The notes beneath the pieces were generated by a model. The model saw only the letters and a list, made by a program, of their open reading frames with translations, was not told the DNA's origin and made no database searches. A DNA stretch of 64,000 nt from Gammaproteobacteria bacterium 39-13 (lineage in GTDB: Bacteria; Pseudomonadota; Gammaproteobacteria; Berkiellales; Berkiellaceae): assembly GCA_001898235.1 (NCBI GenBank), contig MKTN01000004.1:104655-168654 (forward strand), in the 5' to 3' direction. This document shows, piece by piece, positions 9,149 through 17,765 of this stretch (its first letter is position 1; every line of letters starts with the position of its first letter). The position numbers and the translations under genes were made by a program.

Positions 9149-10918
9149 TTAAGTGATAGGGGCTGCCAGCCATGCCTCAATTTGAGCTCTTAACATAGGT
9201 AAAGTCACCGCACCATTTTTAAGCACTTGATAATGGTATTCACGAATATCAAAGCGCTCACCCAGCGACACTTTAGCTAATTGTCGTAAATTTTCAATTT
9301 CACGTTTGCCAAGCATGTAAGAGGTCGCTTGACCTGGTGTCATGATGTAGCGATCAACTTCACTTTCAATAATATTTTCATCTAATGCAGTATGTTGCTT
9401 TAAATAATCAACAGCTTGCTGTCGGCTCCACCCCATGACGTGAAGTCCAGGATCAACCACTAAACGAGCCGTCCTTAATGCTTCATTAGACAACATACCC
9501 AAACGAGAAATGTCATCACTGTACAATCCCATTTCATCGGTCAGGCGCTCTGTGTAAAGCGCCCAGCCTTCACCAAAACCTGCATTCCAAAGATATTTGT
9601 CTAAACCATGATGAGATTTATCTTCAAAAGATAAAGCAAATTGAAAATGATGACCTGGGATTAATTCATGAAATAGGGTTGCTTCTTGATCAATCCGGCT
9701 TCTTTTTTGCGGCTCAAAAGTATTAATGTAAAAAATGCCGGGACGTTGACCATCGTCACTTGGTGGATGATATTCACCTGCTGCACCTGTTTGCGCACGA
9801 TGCAAAGGATAAGGCTTAATTGTTCCATCAGCTTTAGGGATCTGCTTAAACCAGGCATCCACTTTTGCCTTGGCACGTGCTAAAGCAGCCTGGTTATAAT
9901 TCAAGATATCTTGCTCAGAATGGAATAAATATTGCGGGCTCGTCTTAGCTTGATAAAAAACCTCTTTCATTTCTTGGATACCAAACTCTCGTTGACCGAT
10001 AGTAGCAACTTCTTTTTTCAGAAGATGCATATGAGAGAGTCCATATTCATGAATAGTCTCAGCAGGTAAATTAAGTGTTGTTTCTTTTTGTATCTTTGCC
10101 GCATAACACTCAGCACCATAAGGTAATGCTGCTAATCCAACCTCCTCTCTAGCGATAGGCAAGTATTCTTCCTCCAGGAAATAAGCATAGCGTTTAAGAG
10201 ACGGATTAATTACTGTTTCAATGACTTGGAGCATTTGCTTTTTAAAAGCGGGATCGCCATCACGTTTTGCAAATTCAAGATAAGGAGAATTTTCAACAGG
10301 TGTGTTAATAATAATTTTAAGTTGTTTCAGAACTCTTTGTACCGCAGGTTTAGGAGCAGTATAGCCCTCGGTGATGCCTATTTTTAAGTTATGCATTTCA
10401 TCATTCACAACAGTATCGAAAGTTCGCCACCGTTGTAATGCTAAGCGTCGGTATTCAGGCGTTCCTACAGGTTGCTTTTCAACTATAGCAGCAATGATAT
10501 TATGCCAGCCCCATAGCGGGTTAACATTCCAAAGCTCATCTTTGCAAACCCGTGCCCTTTTATTATTTTCTAATGTTTCTTTTAATAGTTGATAAGTATT
10601 ATATTCTGGAAGGTTTTTGAGAGCCTCTTCATCGAGAGCTTTTAATGCTGCTAAAAAATCATCTTCCTTTTTTTGCCAAGCGGATAATGCAGATAAGGAG
10701 TGATCCATAAATCTGTTTTGAGCAATATCGGTGCGCCCAAAATACATCCCTAGTTCTGGAAAAAAATCAAACCACTCTTTTTGATATTTATCTGCAAGTT
10801 CAATTAATTTTTTCTGGGTATGAATGTTTATTGGTTTCATGTTTGCATCTACTGTGGCAGAAAAACAGAGGGGAATGATAGAACTATAAAGAATGCTTAA
10901 TGCTTTTCCCTTTCGCAT
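9149..10918 (-). CDS. DUF885 family exported zinc-hydrolase-like protein
   Basis: A 589-residue DUF885 protein (COG4805), a metallopeptidase-like family of largely unknown substrate. Signal peptide MRKGKALSILYSSIIPLCFSA is followed by the long helical DUF885 body. The signature FHELIPGHHFQ matches the family's HExxPGHH zinc-like motif, and FGEGWALYTERLTDEMG provides the downstream Glu. TPGQATSYMLGKREI is another conserved family block. Normal length. Some relatives act as peptidases, but activity here is inference. It stands alone, with ~110 bases to the FGE gene downstream and a long intergenic region upstream. Confidence 0.88.
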   Translation of the reverse strand: MRKGKALSILYSSIIPLCFSATVDANMKPINIHTQKKLIELADKYQKEWFDFFPELGMYFGRTDIAQNRFMDHSLSALSAWQKKEDDFLAALKALDEEALKNLPEYNTYQLLKETLENNKRARVCKDELWNVNPLWGWHNIIAAIVEKQPVGTPEYRRLALQRWRTFDTVVNDEMHNLKIGITEGYTAPKPAVQRVLKQLKIIINTPVENSPYLEFAKRDGDPAFKKQMLQVIETVINPSLKRYAYFLEEEYLPIAREEVGLAALPYGAECYAAKIQKETTLNLPAETIHEYGLSHMHLLKKEVATIGQREFGIQEMKEVFYQAKTSPQYLFHSEQDILNYNQAALARAKAKVDAWFKQIPKADGTIKPYPLHRAQTGAAGEYHPPSDDGQRPGIFYINTFEPQKRSRIDQEATLFHELIPGHHFQFALSFEDKSHHGLDKYLWNAGFGEGWALYTERLTDEMGLYSDDISRLGMLSNEALRTARLVVDPGLHVMGWSRQQAVDYLKQHTALDENIIESEVDRYIMTPGQATSYMLGKREIENLRQLAKVSLGERFDIREYHYQVLKNGAVTLPMLRAQIEAWLAAPIT

Positions 10919-11526
10919 CTTATCTTCCTAACTAATATTAAAATGATGATAACTATCACCAGCTTTGAAGCTGAACGACGTGTTATATCATGAAAAAAAG
11001 CGTCTAGATAGGTAGCACTGAGGATACATAGATCTGCGCACAGAGAAATTTTTTCTTTGTTTATTCTCAATATCAGATTTGATTCTCTTTCATTTTACTA
11101 TTTTATGAGTTGATATTTGTAAAAAATGACTTATTCAAAAATTGATAATGATAAAAATTTCAACGCATTCGATTATTACCAGAAAATTTTACTTTTCATT
11201 TTAAGGAGACATAGGAAAGAATTGATATATTGATAGTCTAAAATAATATATGTGCAAAGGATTGAATTGGTGTTGTACATCAATGACGTACATTAAAGGC
11301 TGATAAAATTTTTTGCTTAAACTTGAAACAGCTAGGTAGGACGCTGAAAAAGTAAGGTACATTTTATAAACTTGTTCAGGAACAACTTCTCTTATAAGCT
11401 TTCTTAGGGTCACCTTTCTTCTGTAATCTATAGAGGGCACTAATTTAGAGAACATTCCTAAAGAAAATGCCTTTTTGGTCCGATTCAAATTGGTTAGAAC
11501 CTGCTTGCTTAAAGGATAATGTAAAA
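10919..11526. other. 608-base gap without a convincing gene
   Basis: AT-rich spacer between the DUF885 gene and the Cys-repeat protein. It contains only short inverted repeats such as TGTAC/GTACA near 11273-11291. A minus-strand frame at 11201-11488 encodes 95 residues from a TTG without a ribosome site and is not accepted as a gene. The plus-strand promoter for the gene at 11527 must lie here. Confidence 0.5.
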
Positions 11527-11955
11527 ATGACTAAAAAATGCTTAATTGCTATCGCTCTTTCTGTTTTTTTCACCAGCGCCTACGCTCAGTCTTCTCCAAA
11601 TCCTGAGCAATCAGGTCCTGCATCTCTTCCTCCTAGCCTTTTAGAAGCTTGTAAGGGCAAAAAGGAAAAAGATAGCTGCACGGTAACAAATCCTAAGAAT
11701 GAGAAGCTAGAAGGTACCTGTCTTAAGCTGCCTAATGCGCCTGATACCGTCGCATGCTTACCTAACCCACCTAAGGAAATTATAGAAGCCTGTAGCGGTA
11801 AAGCTGATGGCGAGAGCTGCACAATTGTAGCCCCAGATGGTAAAAATATCAGCGGTAAATGCCGTCAAAGTCCACTCCAAGAAAAGGAGCATCTCTGTAT
11901 TCCTAACGCACCTGTGGGTTCCACTGAAGAAAGTGCGCCTAAAAGTGGTAAATAA
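11527..11955 (+). CDS. Exported protein with two tandem four-cysteine repeats
   Basis: Not a family I can name. MTKKCLIAIALSVFFTSAYA-QS is a clear Sec signal peptide. The mature part holds two copies of a ~45-residue unit, EAC-x-GK...SCT...P...GxC...P...C-x-PN-P, each with four cysteines, presumably two disulfides. Similar ACxGKxxGxxC units occur in exported proteins of other bacteria. The short Pro/Ser-rich linkers suggest a soluble or surface protein. The start at 11527 follows AAAGGA (11511-11516); the longer frame from 11467 lacks one. A strong terminator follows, so this is a single-gene unit. Role unknown; the DsbA at 16722 would be a plausible folding catalyst. Confidence 0.8.
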   Translation: MTKKCLIAIALSVFFTSAYAQSSPNPEQSGPASLPPSLLEACKGKKEKDSCTVTNPKNEKLEGTCLKLPNAPDTVACLPNPPKEIIEACSGKADGESCTIVAPDGKNISGKCRQSPLQEKEHLCIPNAPVGSTEESAPKSGK

Positions 11956-11970
11956 AATAAGTCACATAAA

Positions 11971-11995
11971 GCGATCTCATTAGAGATCGCTTTTT
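11971..11995 (+). terminator. Intrinsic terminator after the Cys-repeat gene
   Basis: GCGATCTC (11971-11978) pairs with GAGATCGC (11983-11990) over a four-base loop and is followed by TTTTT. It lies 15 bases past the stop and may act for both convergent genes. Confidence 0.85.
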
Positions 11996-12000
11996 CTCGC

Positions 12001-12420
12001 TCAAAATATCCCTCTACCTTTTTTGTATTTCTTTTTCTTTTGGGTACTGTCTAATAACAAACTATCCATATCTCCAAATTCTTCTTCAGCGCTCGGTTGA
12101 GGCAATTCAGCGTGAGAAAACGTATAAAGCAAATTTCTTGCAGAAGACGATGATGCCACCTCTGGTAAGAATTTTTTTAATGCATCAACGCTATCTTGAA
12201 ATAAAATTGCTGTATCACTCTCTTTTTCCAAGGGTAAAAGAATACGCTCGATTTCTCGAAGCATCGTTTCAAAATGTAATTTTGTCGTTCTTTCTGACAA
12301 GTTACTTTTTAGATAACTTGCAACAACACGATAATCTGATACTGAGGCTGCAAGATTATTCAAATTCTCTTCAGCCTGTTGACGAGATAATATTTTTTTT
12401 TGATTAAAATGTTTAAGCAT
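12001..12420 (-). CDS. Hypothetical helical protein with acidic then basic C-terminus
   Basis: I do not recognise a family. The 139-residue protein is mostly predicted helix (residues 10-95), with no signal peptide or membrane segment. The C-terminus passes from an acidic stretch, AEEEFGDMDSLLLD, to a Lys-rich end, KKKKYKKGRG. AGGAAG lies 5-6 bases before the ATG. Its 3' end abuts the terminator at 11971-11995. An acidic patch near the C-terminus is common in Dot/Icm substrates, but that is weak evidence. The gap to the upstream copper oxidase gene is only ~40 bases on the same strand, so co-transcription is possible. Confidence 0.6.
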   Translation of the reverse strand: MLKHFNQKKILSRQQAEENLNNLAASVSDYRVVASYLKSNLSERTTKLHFETMLREIERILLPLEKESDTAILFQDSVDALKKFLPEVASSSSARNLLYTFSHAELPQPSAEEEFGDMDSLLLDSTQKKKKYKKGRGIF

Positions 12421-12461
12421 GCCACTTCCTTGTAAGCATTCAATAGAAATTTAAGATTATT

Positions 12462-13859
12462 TCATTCATGTTTGTGTGAATGTGGTTTACGCACTTTAAG
12501 TTCGATCTTATCTCCCTGTTGCGTATTTTCTTTTTCTCGATACGGCTCATTAATGTGTCCCGTCCATTCATAGGCCACGGTGCCTTTGGGATGCTGGTAC
12601 CAGCCAGGATCACTGTAATCCCCTGGCTTTTGATTTTCGCGTACTTTAACAACAGTAAACATTCCACCCATTTCAATAGGACCGAATTGACCGGTTCCTG
12701 TCATCATAGGAAGTGTATTTTTAGGCAATGACATAGACATCTCACTCATACTAGCCATGCCAGTTTCGCCCATTGGCATATAATCTGGAATAAGTTTTTT
12801 GATTTTATCGCTAACACTCTTTGTGTCCACACCAATCATTGTTGGCACATCATGTCCCATTGCATTCATCGTATGGTGAGATTTATGGCAATGAAAAGCC
12901 CAATCACCTGGTAAGTTTGCATCAAATTCAATAGCTCTCATTTGCCCTACTGCAATATCTGTTGTTACTTCAGGCCAACGTGCTTCAGGTTTTATCCAGC
13001 CTCCATCGGTTCCTGCAACGACAAAATTCATTCCATGCAGATGAATGGGATGATTAGTCATCGTAAGATTCCCAACACGTATCCTCACACGATCCCCTTG
13101 CCGACAAACTAATGAATCGATTCCAGGAAATACGCGACTATTAAATGCCCACAAATTAAAATTTAACATCGTATTTACTTTGGGCGTATAACTACCGGGA
13201 TCAATATCATAAGACGCCAGTAAAAAACAAAAATCACGATCCACTTTCATAAATTGGGGATCTTTAGGATGCGTAATCCAAAATCCCATCATCCCCATTG
13301 CCATTTGTACCATTTCATCAGCATGCGGGTGATACATGAATGTTCCACTTCGTCTTGCCTCAAATTCATAGACAAATGTTTTACCTGGTTTAATTTGCGG
13401 TTGGGTAAGACCGCCAACCCCATCCATCCCATTGGGTAAAGGTTGTCCATGCCAATGGATGGTTGTGTGTTCAGGAAGTCTATTAGTAACAAAAATACGG
13501 ACTTTATCTCCTTCTACCACCTCAATAGTGGGTCCAGGAGATTGGCCATTATAACCCCATAAATGTGTTTTCATTCCGGGGGCAAATTCTCGAATAACTG
13601 GCTCAGCAACTAAATGAAATTCTTTCCAACCATTCTTCATTCGCCATGGAAGAGACCAACCATTTAATGTGACAACCGGATGAAACGGATGGCCATTATC
13701 GGGAAGAGAAGGAGGGAGCGTTTTTGGACTGCTCGTTGTTACTATTTCCGGCAAAGCGGCAAGCGCAACTTTACTGACAGAGGTTGCAGCAAAAGCGACA
13801 CCTAGTCCAATAGCTCCTTTTGCTGCTCCTTTTATAAAATCGCGTCTTCTTTTAATCAT
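12462..13859 (-). CDS. Tat-exported multicopper oxidase (CopA-like copper resistance protein)
   Basis: A periplasmic laccase-type oxidase that detoxifies Cu(I). Twin-arginine signal KRRRDFIKGAAKGAIGLGV at the N-terminus. All four HxH copper motifs are present: HWH 135-137, HPH 177-179, HLH 273-275 and the type 1/3 H-C-H 323-325. A Met-rich loop around 361-386 (MPMGETGMASMSEMSMS) resembles Cu(I)-binding segments of CopA and CueO, and the C-terminus ends HSHKHE. A normal-size two-part oxidase. It is the last of three tightly spaced genes (9-base gap to the TolC-like gene), a copper-handling operon. Copper as the inducer is inferred; I found no recognisable CueR or CopR box. Confidence 0.92.
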   Translation of the reverse strand: MIKRRRDFIKGAAKGAIGLGVAFAATSVSKVALAALPEIVTTSSPKTLPPSLPDNGHPFHPVVTLNGWSLPWRMKNGWKEFHLVAEPVIREFAPGMKTHLWGYNGQSPGPTIEVVEGDKVRIFVTNRLPEHTTIHWHGQPLPNGMDGVGGLTQPQIKPGKTFVYEFEARRSGTFMYHPHADEMVQMAMGMMGFWITHPKDPQFMKVDRDFCFLLASYDIDPGSYTPKVNTMLNFNLWAFNSRVFPGIDSLVCRQGDRVRIRVGNLTMTNHPIHLHGMNFVVAGTDGGWIKPEARWPEVTTDIAVGQMRAIEFDANLPGDWAFHCHKSHHTMNAMGHDVPTMIGVDTKSVSDKIKKLIPDYMPMGETGMASMSEMSMSLPKNTLPMMTGTGQFGPIEMGGMFTVVKVRENQKPGDYSDPGWYQHPKGTVAYEWTGHINEPYREKENTQQGDKIELKVRKPHSHKHE

Positions 13860-13868
13860 TTCATCCTC

Positions 13869-15245
13869 TTAATCTACTACGCTATGAGGTGATTTAACCA
13901 TCAATGCAGTTTGCAAATCCGTTTCGGCAAGCCAAAAATCTCGCAGAGCTTCAATATAAGCGTTCACGCTTATGATTTGTTCTCGCTCATCAGCAAGTAA
14001 TTCAAAAGCGCTTATTAGCATGCCATTGTAACGTAGTAAACTTTCATCCAATATTAACTTTCTTAAAGACACAACATCATTATGATAAAATTTTGTTTTG
14101 TCATATAGAATGCGGTATGTCTGATAAGCTTCACGTACTTCAGAGCGCGCATTAATTGCAATTTCTCGTAAATGCCATACAGCTTGCATATAGATATTTT
14201 GCGCTTTTGCTATCTTTGCATCGCCCCAATCAAATAAGGGAATTTCCAAACTAATTTCGTATCCAGCTTGATGTGGCTCATCATCAGAACTATTGCGTAC
14301 GTATCCTAAATCAAAAACATCAATAAAGCGGGTTGCTTTGGTTAATCCCAAGGCTTTACACTTACTTTCAATTTCGTGCCTCATTGCTTGAATATCAAGT
14401 CGAGAAATAAGTGCTTGTTTTTCAAGTTCACAAAATTCACTTACAGAGGCGGGAAGATCTGGTAGGCGTTCTGGTAGTTTATAATGGATTTGCGCTCCCC
14501 AAAGCCCCATCAATCTCGTTAAGCGCTCTCTTTCTTGCAATGCATGCAATTTAGCATCAGCAAGTTGTGAAGTTATTTCTGCATAAAAAGCTTGTTCACG
14601 TGCTTGTTGCAAGCGATTCCAATTTCCTACTTCTGCCATTCGTAAAGCTAATTCCGCACTTGCTTGTGATGCTTGATTTATTTTTTCTAAATATCTCACC
14701 TTTTGTTCAGCGGCAATGGTTGAGTAATAAGCTTTTCTGGTTTTTGCAGCAATGGCTAATATATCCATGGCAGCTTGCAATTTAGCTTGTTGAAAATGCT
14801 GTTTTTCGATAGCCGAGCGCATGGGTAATGTTAAAAGACTCATTACATCAAATAATACGGTGCGTTCTATATCATATTCACCACTCACGGGTGTTAACTT
14901 TGTATAAGAAATCTGTGGATTGCGAATTCTACCCGCTTGTACTAAATTGGCTTCTGCAATGCCTAAATTAGCAAGTGCTTTTTGTAGCGTTGGATTATTT
15001 ATAAATGCGACACGTACAGCATTATCCGCTGATAAGGTCGTGTCTAAAATCGTATTAACAATTTGCTGCTGTTTACTCCTTTCTTCATCTGATCGTAACC
15101 AAACTGGCTGTTGTTCTACTCTATTATGAACAATTGAGCTTACCTCGGAAAATCCCCCGTCTTTAGAAAGCGTACTGCAACCACTAAAAAAATAAGTTAT
15201 TATCAAAACAAAACTGATTTTAAGATACCCGTCAAATCGCGCCAT
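13869..15245 (-). CDS. TolC-family outer membrane lipoprotein of the copper operon
   Basis: An outer-membrane efflux protein of the TolC/OprM/CusC superfamily, 458 residues. Lipobox-like FFSGC puts the acylated cysteine at residue 23, after a short hydrophobic signal. Two repeats of long coiled-coil helices and barrel strands can be followed, for example VRVAFINNPTLQKALANLGIAEANL in the first half, and a domain repeat starting near residue 260. No HlyD or RND partner is adjacent; instead it lies between a small exported protein and a multicopper oxidase. Such operons with a TolC-like protein but no pump are known from copper-resistance loci. Gaps of 6 and 9 bases argue for one transcript. Confidence 0.88.
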   Translation of the reverse strand: MARFDGYLKISFVLIITYFFSGCSTLSKDGGFSEVSSIVHNRVEQQPVWLRSDEERSKQQQIVNTILDTTLSADNAVRVAFINNPTLQKALANLGIAEANLVQAGRIRNPQISYTKLTPVSGEYDIERTVLFDVMSLLTLPMRSAIEKQHFQQAKLQAAMDILAIAAKTRKAYYSTIAAEQKVRYLEKINQASQASAELALRMAEVGNWNRLQQAREQAFYAEITSQLADAKLHALQERERLTRLMGLWGAQIHYKLPERLPDLPASVSEFCELEKQALISRLDIQAMRHEIESKCKALGLTKATRFIDVFDLGYVRNSSDDEPHQAGYEISLEIPLFDWGDAKIAKAQNIYMQAVWHLREIAINARSEVREAYQTYRILYDKTKFYHNDVVSLRKLILDESLLRYNGMLISAFELLADEREQIISVNAYIEALRDFWLAETDLQTALMVKSPHSVVD

Positions 15246-15251
15246 AGCAGT

Positions 15252-15518
15252 TTATTGACTTCCTTTCCTCAGATGAGTTGAATGTTGCTTTTCGTGTCCA
15301 TGATGCATTGGTTGGTTTAGCACTGATTGATTAGCTTTAGGCCAAGATTGAAGCGTTATAGGACCTGGACGTTTATAGTCCTTGAATGGAGATTGGTAAG
15401 TTATTGTAGGAGTACAAACGCTAGGATCATCAGGTTGCCCTAGACCAATGATTTGTTCTGCTATCACACAAACAGGCCAACAAATCATGAGTATTAAACT
15501 ACAACAAATTTTTTTCAT
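15252..15518 (-). CDS. Small exported His-rich protein heading the copper operon
   Basis: An 88-residue protein with signal peptide MKKICCSLILMICWPVCVIAE. The mature part is Pro-rich (DDPSVCTPTITYQSPF) and ends in a His-rich tail, MHHGHEKQHSTH, likely to bind copper or another metal. I cannot assign a family. It is first in a three-gene run with the TolC-like protein and multicopper oxidase, so a copper chaperone or sensor role is a reasonable inference. No strong ribosome site precedes the ATG. Confidence 0.75.
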   Translation of the reverse strand: MKKICCSLILMICWPVCVIAEQIIGLGQPDDPSVCTPTITYQSPFKDYKRPGPITLQSWPKANQSVLNQPMHHGHEKQHSTHLRKGSQ

Positions 15519-15936
15519 AGATAGCTTATAAACTAACCTTGAATTTGATGTACGTATTCAGAACCTTCTCTCTCAATAACACTACTAGGGGATAATAGCA
15601 ATTTCATTAAAATAAATTCATTCTTAAAAAGGTAAAGAGCAAATGAAATTCATTAATTTAATCTGATAACTATTTTTTAAGAAAATTCTTTCTTATCCTA
15701 TCTCTTACTTACTTTTAAAACACTTAAGATTCTTTTAATCCTTCTCCTTAGCGCTTCTAAAAAGCTTTTTATTTTCCAAAATATGCCTAATGACCATTTT
15801 AACATTGATTTAGCAGAGAAGGATTTGATTGAGGAGGTATAATCGTTTTTAGCAATTAAAAATTATGTAAGTTCTTCCTTGAACTTCAAGTTTCTTTAGG
15901 AATTTTAGCGCATGGTTTAGATCTTATTTTATCTTA
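15519..15936. other. 418-base gap upstream of the copper operon
   Basis: AT-rich region that must hold the operon promoter. I see no clear metal-regulator box. A 35-codon minus-strand frame at 15698-15805 (basic, amphipathic, ending RRRIKRILSVLKVSKR) reads like the tail of a decayed gene: coding-like sequence continues upstream of its ATG but is closed by a TGA. Confidence 0.4.
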
Positions 15937-16554
15937 TCACTTTATTACTCTTTTTGGCTTTCTAACCTCTAGCTCTTCTGATTCACTCTCCTTCATTGTT
16001 TGCTCCACTTTTTTAAAGATATTGAGCAATTTATCCTTGCAAAGATTAGCAAATTGCACACAAGCATTTGCAAGTCCTTGCAGATCAGATAAGTCTTTAG
16101 GACGCGAGCCTAATAGCAATTTTGATGCGCTATTGCGGACTTCATCCACTGAGTTCATTGCCATTTTTTCTATTTCAGTCAACAGTTTTTCATCGCTCAT
16201 CTTCTTTAATGGCTTTATTTGTGGAAAGAAAGTACTTAAAGCATTTAAAGCATTACCAATTGTCGTATCCATTTTAAATTGTCTTAATATCTTGGTTGCT
16301 TGATTAAGAAGATTCGCAACAACTTTGATTGCATCTGGCATAATTGGAGCAGCCATTTCGATCATTTTTTTTATGCTTTCACTGTTTTCGGCGATTAAAT
16401 CTAATATTTTCCCAAGCTCAGGACTTCTTTTTCTAATATTTTTGTTCTTGCGTAGTATATCTACAAACACCATGATCCCATCTAAAAGTTCTATCAAAGC
16501 CCCTTCATTGCTTGCTTTTAATTCTATGGCATCTTTTTTACTCTTCTTAGGCAT
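15937..16554 (-). CDS. Hypothetical all-helical protein with E-rich C-terminal stretch, effector candidate
   Basis: No family recognised. About 205 residues, almost entirely predicted helix, no signal peptide and no membrane segment. A Lys-rich start (MPKKSKKDAIELK) is followed by several amphipathic helices. The C-terminus KESESEELEVRKPKRVIK has an E-block followed by basic residues, a pattern described for Dot/Icm type IV secretion signals; that assignment is inference. I start at ATG 16554, which has AGAGG six bases upstream, not at the TTG seven codons earlier. Single gene, divergent from dsbA. Confidence 0.65.
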   Translation of the reverse strand: MPKKSKKDAIELKASNEGALIELLDGIMVFVDILRKNKNIRKRSPELGKILDLIAENSESIKKMIEMAAPIMPDAIKVVANLLNQATKILRQFKMDTTIGNALNALSTFFPQIKPLKKMSDEKLLTEIEKMAMNSVDEVRNSASKLLLGSRPKDLSDLQGLANACVQFANLCKDKLLNIFKKVEQTMKESESEELEVRKPKRVIK

Positions 16555-16721
16555 ATCAGACCTCTTAATATTCAAGGTTACCTAGGCTTGAGACTGCTAT
16601 CCTTACTATAAGGTTCCCGTGATTCTTATCACGTGCATATACAATGGGAAAAGAAATGCTAAAACATGCATTGCTGAGTAACAGTATTTTTTTAAACAGT
16701 TAAACGCAGTAAGGTTTTATC

Positions 16722-17489
16722 ATGATAAAAAATAAAATTATTTCGTTTGTTTTTGTGTCTATTTTAACTGCTACAAGCTGCTATGCTGAATCCACTTTTA
16801 GTGAAGAGCAAAAAAATGATATTGAAAAAATTGTACATGGCTATATTGTTGCTCATCCTGAAGTAGTGAAAGAAGCAATCATTGCCTTGCAGACCCAGGA
16901 AGAAAAAACGCTGCAGGAACAGGCAAAATCTGCTATTTCAACGCATTCTGAAGAAATTTTTAATGGTCAAAGTCCCAGTCTTGAACCTAAGCAGCCAGCT
17001 GTTACGGTAGTAGAATTTTTTGATTATCAGTGTCCTCACTGCAAGAGGATGGAATCTCGATTAGAGGCGTTATTGACCCAAAACAAAGATTTAAGAATTG
17101 TTTATAAAGAACTTCCCATCCTCAACCCACACTCAGTCATGGCGGCTCAAGCAGCACTAGCCGCTCGTAAGCAAGATAAATATTTACCTTTTCATCGTAA
17201 GCTGATGGCCATGGATCAAGAGCTAACCCAAGAGAATATTATGGCTGCAGCCAAAGAGGTAGGCTTAGATGTTGACCAGCTTAAAAAGGATATGGCTTCA
17301 CCAGAAGTTGCTAATGAAATAAAAGCAAATTATAAGATAGCCCAAGCAATTGGCATTAGAGGTACGCCAGTATTTATCGTTGCTCCTCACCCCATGAATA
17401 AGAACAAAGAATCTGAATTTGTATCGGGAGAAACGAACCAGGATGCCTTACAATCTCTTATAGATAAAGCAAAGGCTACATCAAAATAA
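16722..17489 (+). CDS. DsbA/Com1-family thiol:disulfide oxidoreductase
   Basis: A periplasmic or outer-membrane-associated thioredoxin-fold protein that forms or isomerises disulfides. Signal peptide MIKNKIISFVFVSILTATSCYA; a helical N-terminal extension (residues 25-85), as in Coxiella Com1 and Legionella DsbA2, that may allow dimerisation; active site DYQCPHCKR with C104 and C107; the cis-proline loop GIRGTPVF near residue 222. Length (255) and layout match DsbA2/Com1 better than classic DsbA. RBS-like GTAAGG precedes the ATG. Likely clients here include the Cys-repeat protein at 11527. Confidence 0.92.
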   Translation: MIKNKIISFVFVSILTATSCYAESTFSEEQKNDIEKIVHGYIVAHPEVVKEAIIALQTQEEKTLQEQAKSAISTHSEEIFNGQSPSLEPKQPAVTVVEFFDYQCPHCKRMESRLEALLTQNKDLRIVYKELPILNPHSVMAAQAALAARKQDKYLPFHRKLMAMDQELTQENIMAAAKEVGLDVDQLKKDMASPEVANEIKANYKIAQAIGIRGTPVFIVAPHPMNKNKESEFVSGETNQDALQSLIDKAKATSK

Positions 17490-17557
17490 GCGTAATAGCT
17501 AACAAATATTCACATTATGCTTGGGAAAATGTCATAAAAAAAACCACTCATCTACAT

Positions 17558-17601
17558 CTTGCTTGTGGCGCTATACTGAACGGTAGAGCGCCACAAGCAA
17601 G
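17558..17601. repeat. 15-base perfect inverted repeat (large hairpin)
   Basis: CTTGCTTGTGGCGCT (17558-17572) and AGCGCCACAAGCAAG (17587-17601) are perfectly complementary around a 14-base loop that can itself pair (ACTG/CGGT). It lies after dsbA. There is no T-run on the plus strand, so it is not a standard terminator. Confidence 0.65.
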
Positions 17602-17668
17602 CATTCTGTCACTTGGTATTTACCATAGATAGAAAACTATGCTATAAGTTTGGCTAGTTACTGATGCC

Positions 17669-17709
17669 AAGATCCGAGATTTCTGTCTAGAATCTATCTG
17701 CGGGATCTT
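17669..17709 (+). promoter_or_regulatory. Structured leader upstream of the amino acid permease
   Basis: AAGATCC (17669-17675) pairs with GGATCTT (17703-17709), and AGATT (17677-17681) with AATCT (17691-17695), giving a two-part stem followed by TTTCC. It could be an mRNA leader structure or weak attenuator for the permease at 17766. No leader peptide with a run of one amino acid was found. Confidence 0.35.
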
Positions 17710-17765
17710 TTCCAAAGTCGCCCTAATTCTCTCTATGCTTAAACCATTTTGTTTAGGAATGCCGG

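Noticed and set aside
11201..11488. 95-codon minus-strand frame in the gap before the Cys-repeat gene
   Set aside because: Starts at TTG without a ribosome site, overlaps the real gene's upstream region and resembles no family; composition is not convincing.
15698..15805. 35-codon minus-strand frame, basic and amphipathic
   Set aside because: No ribosome site; coding-like sequence continues upstream only to a TGA. Possibly a gene remnant, but too short to call.
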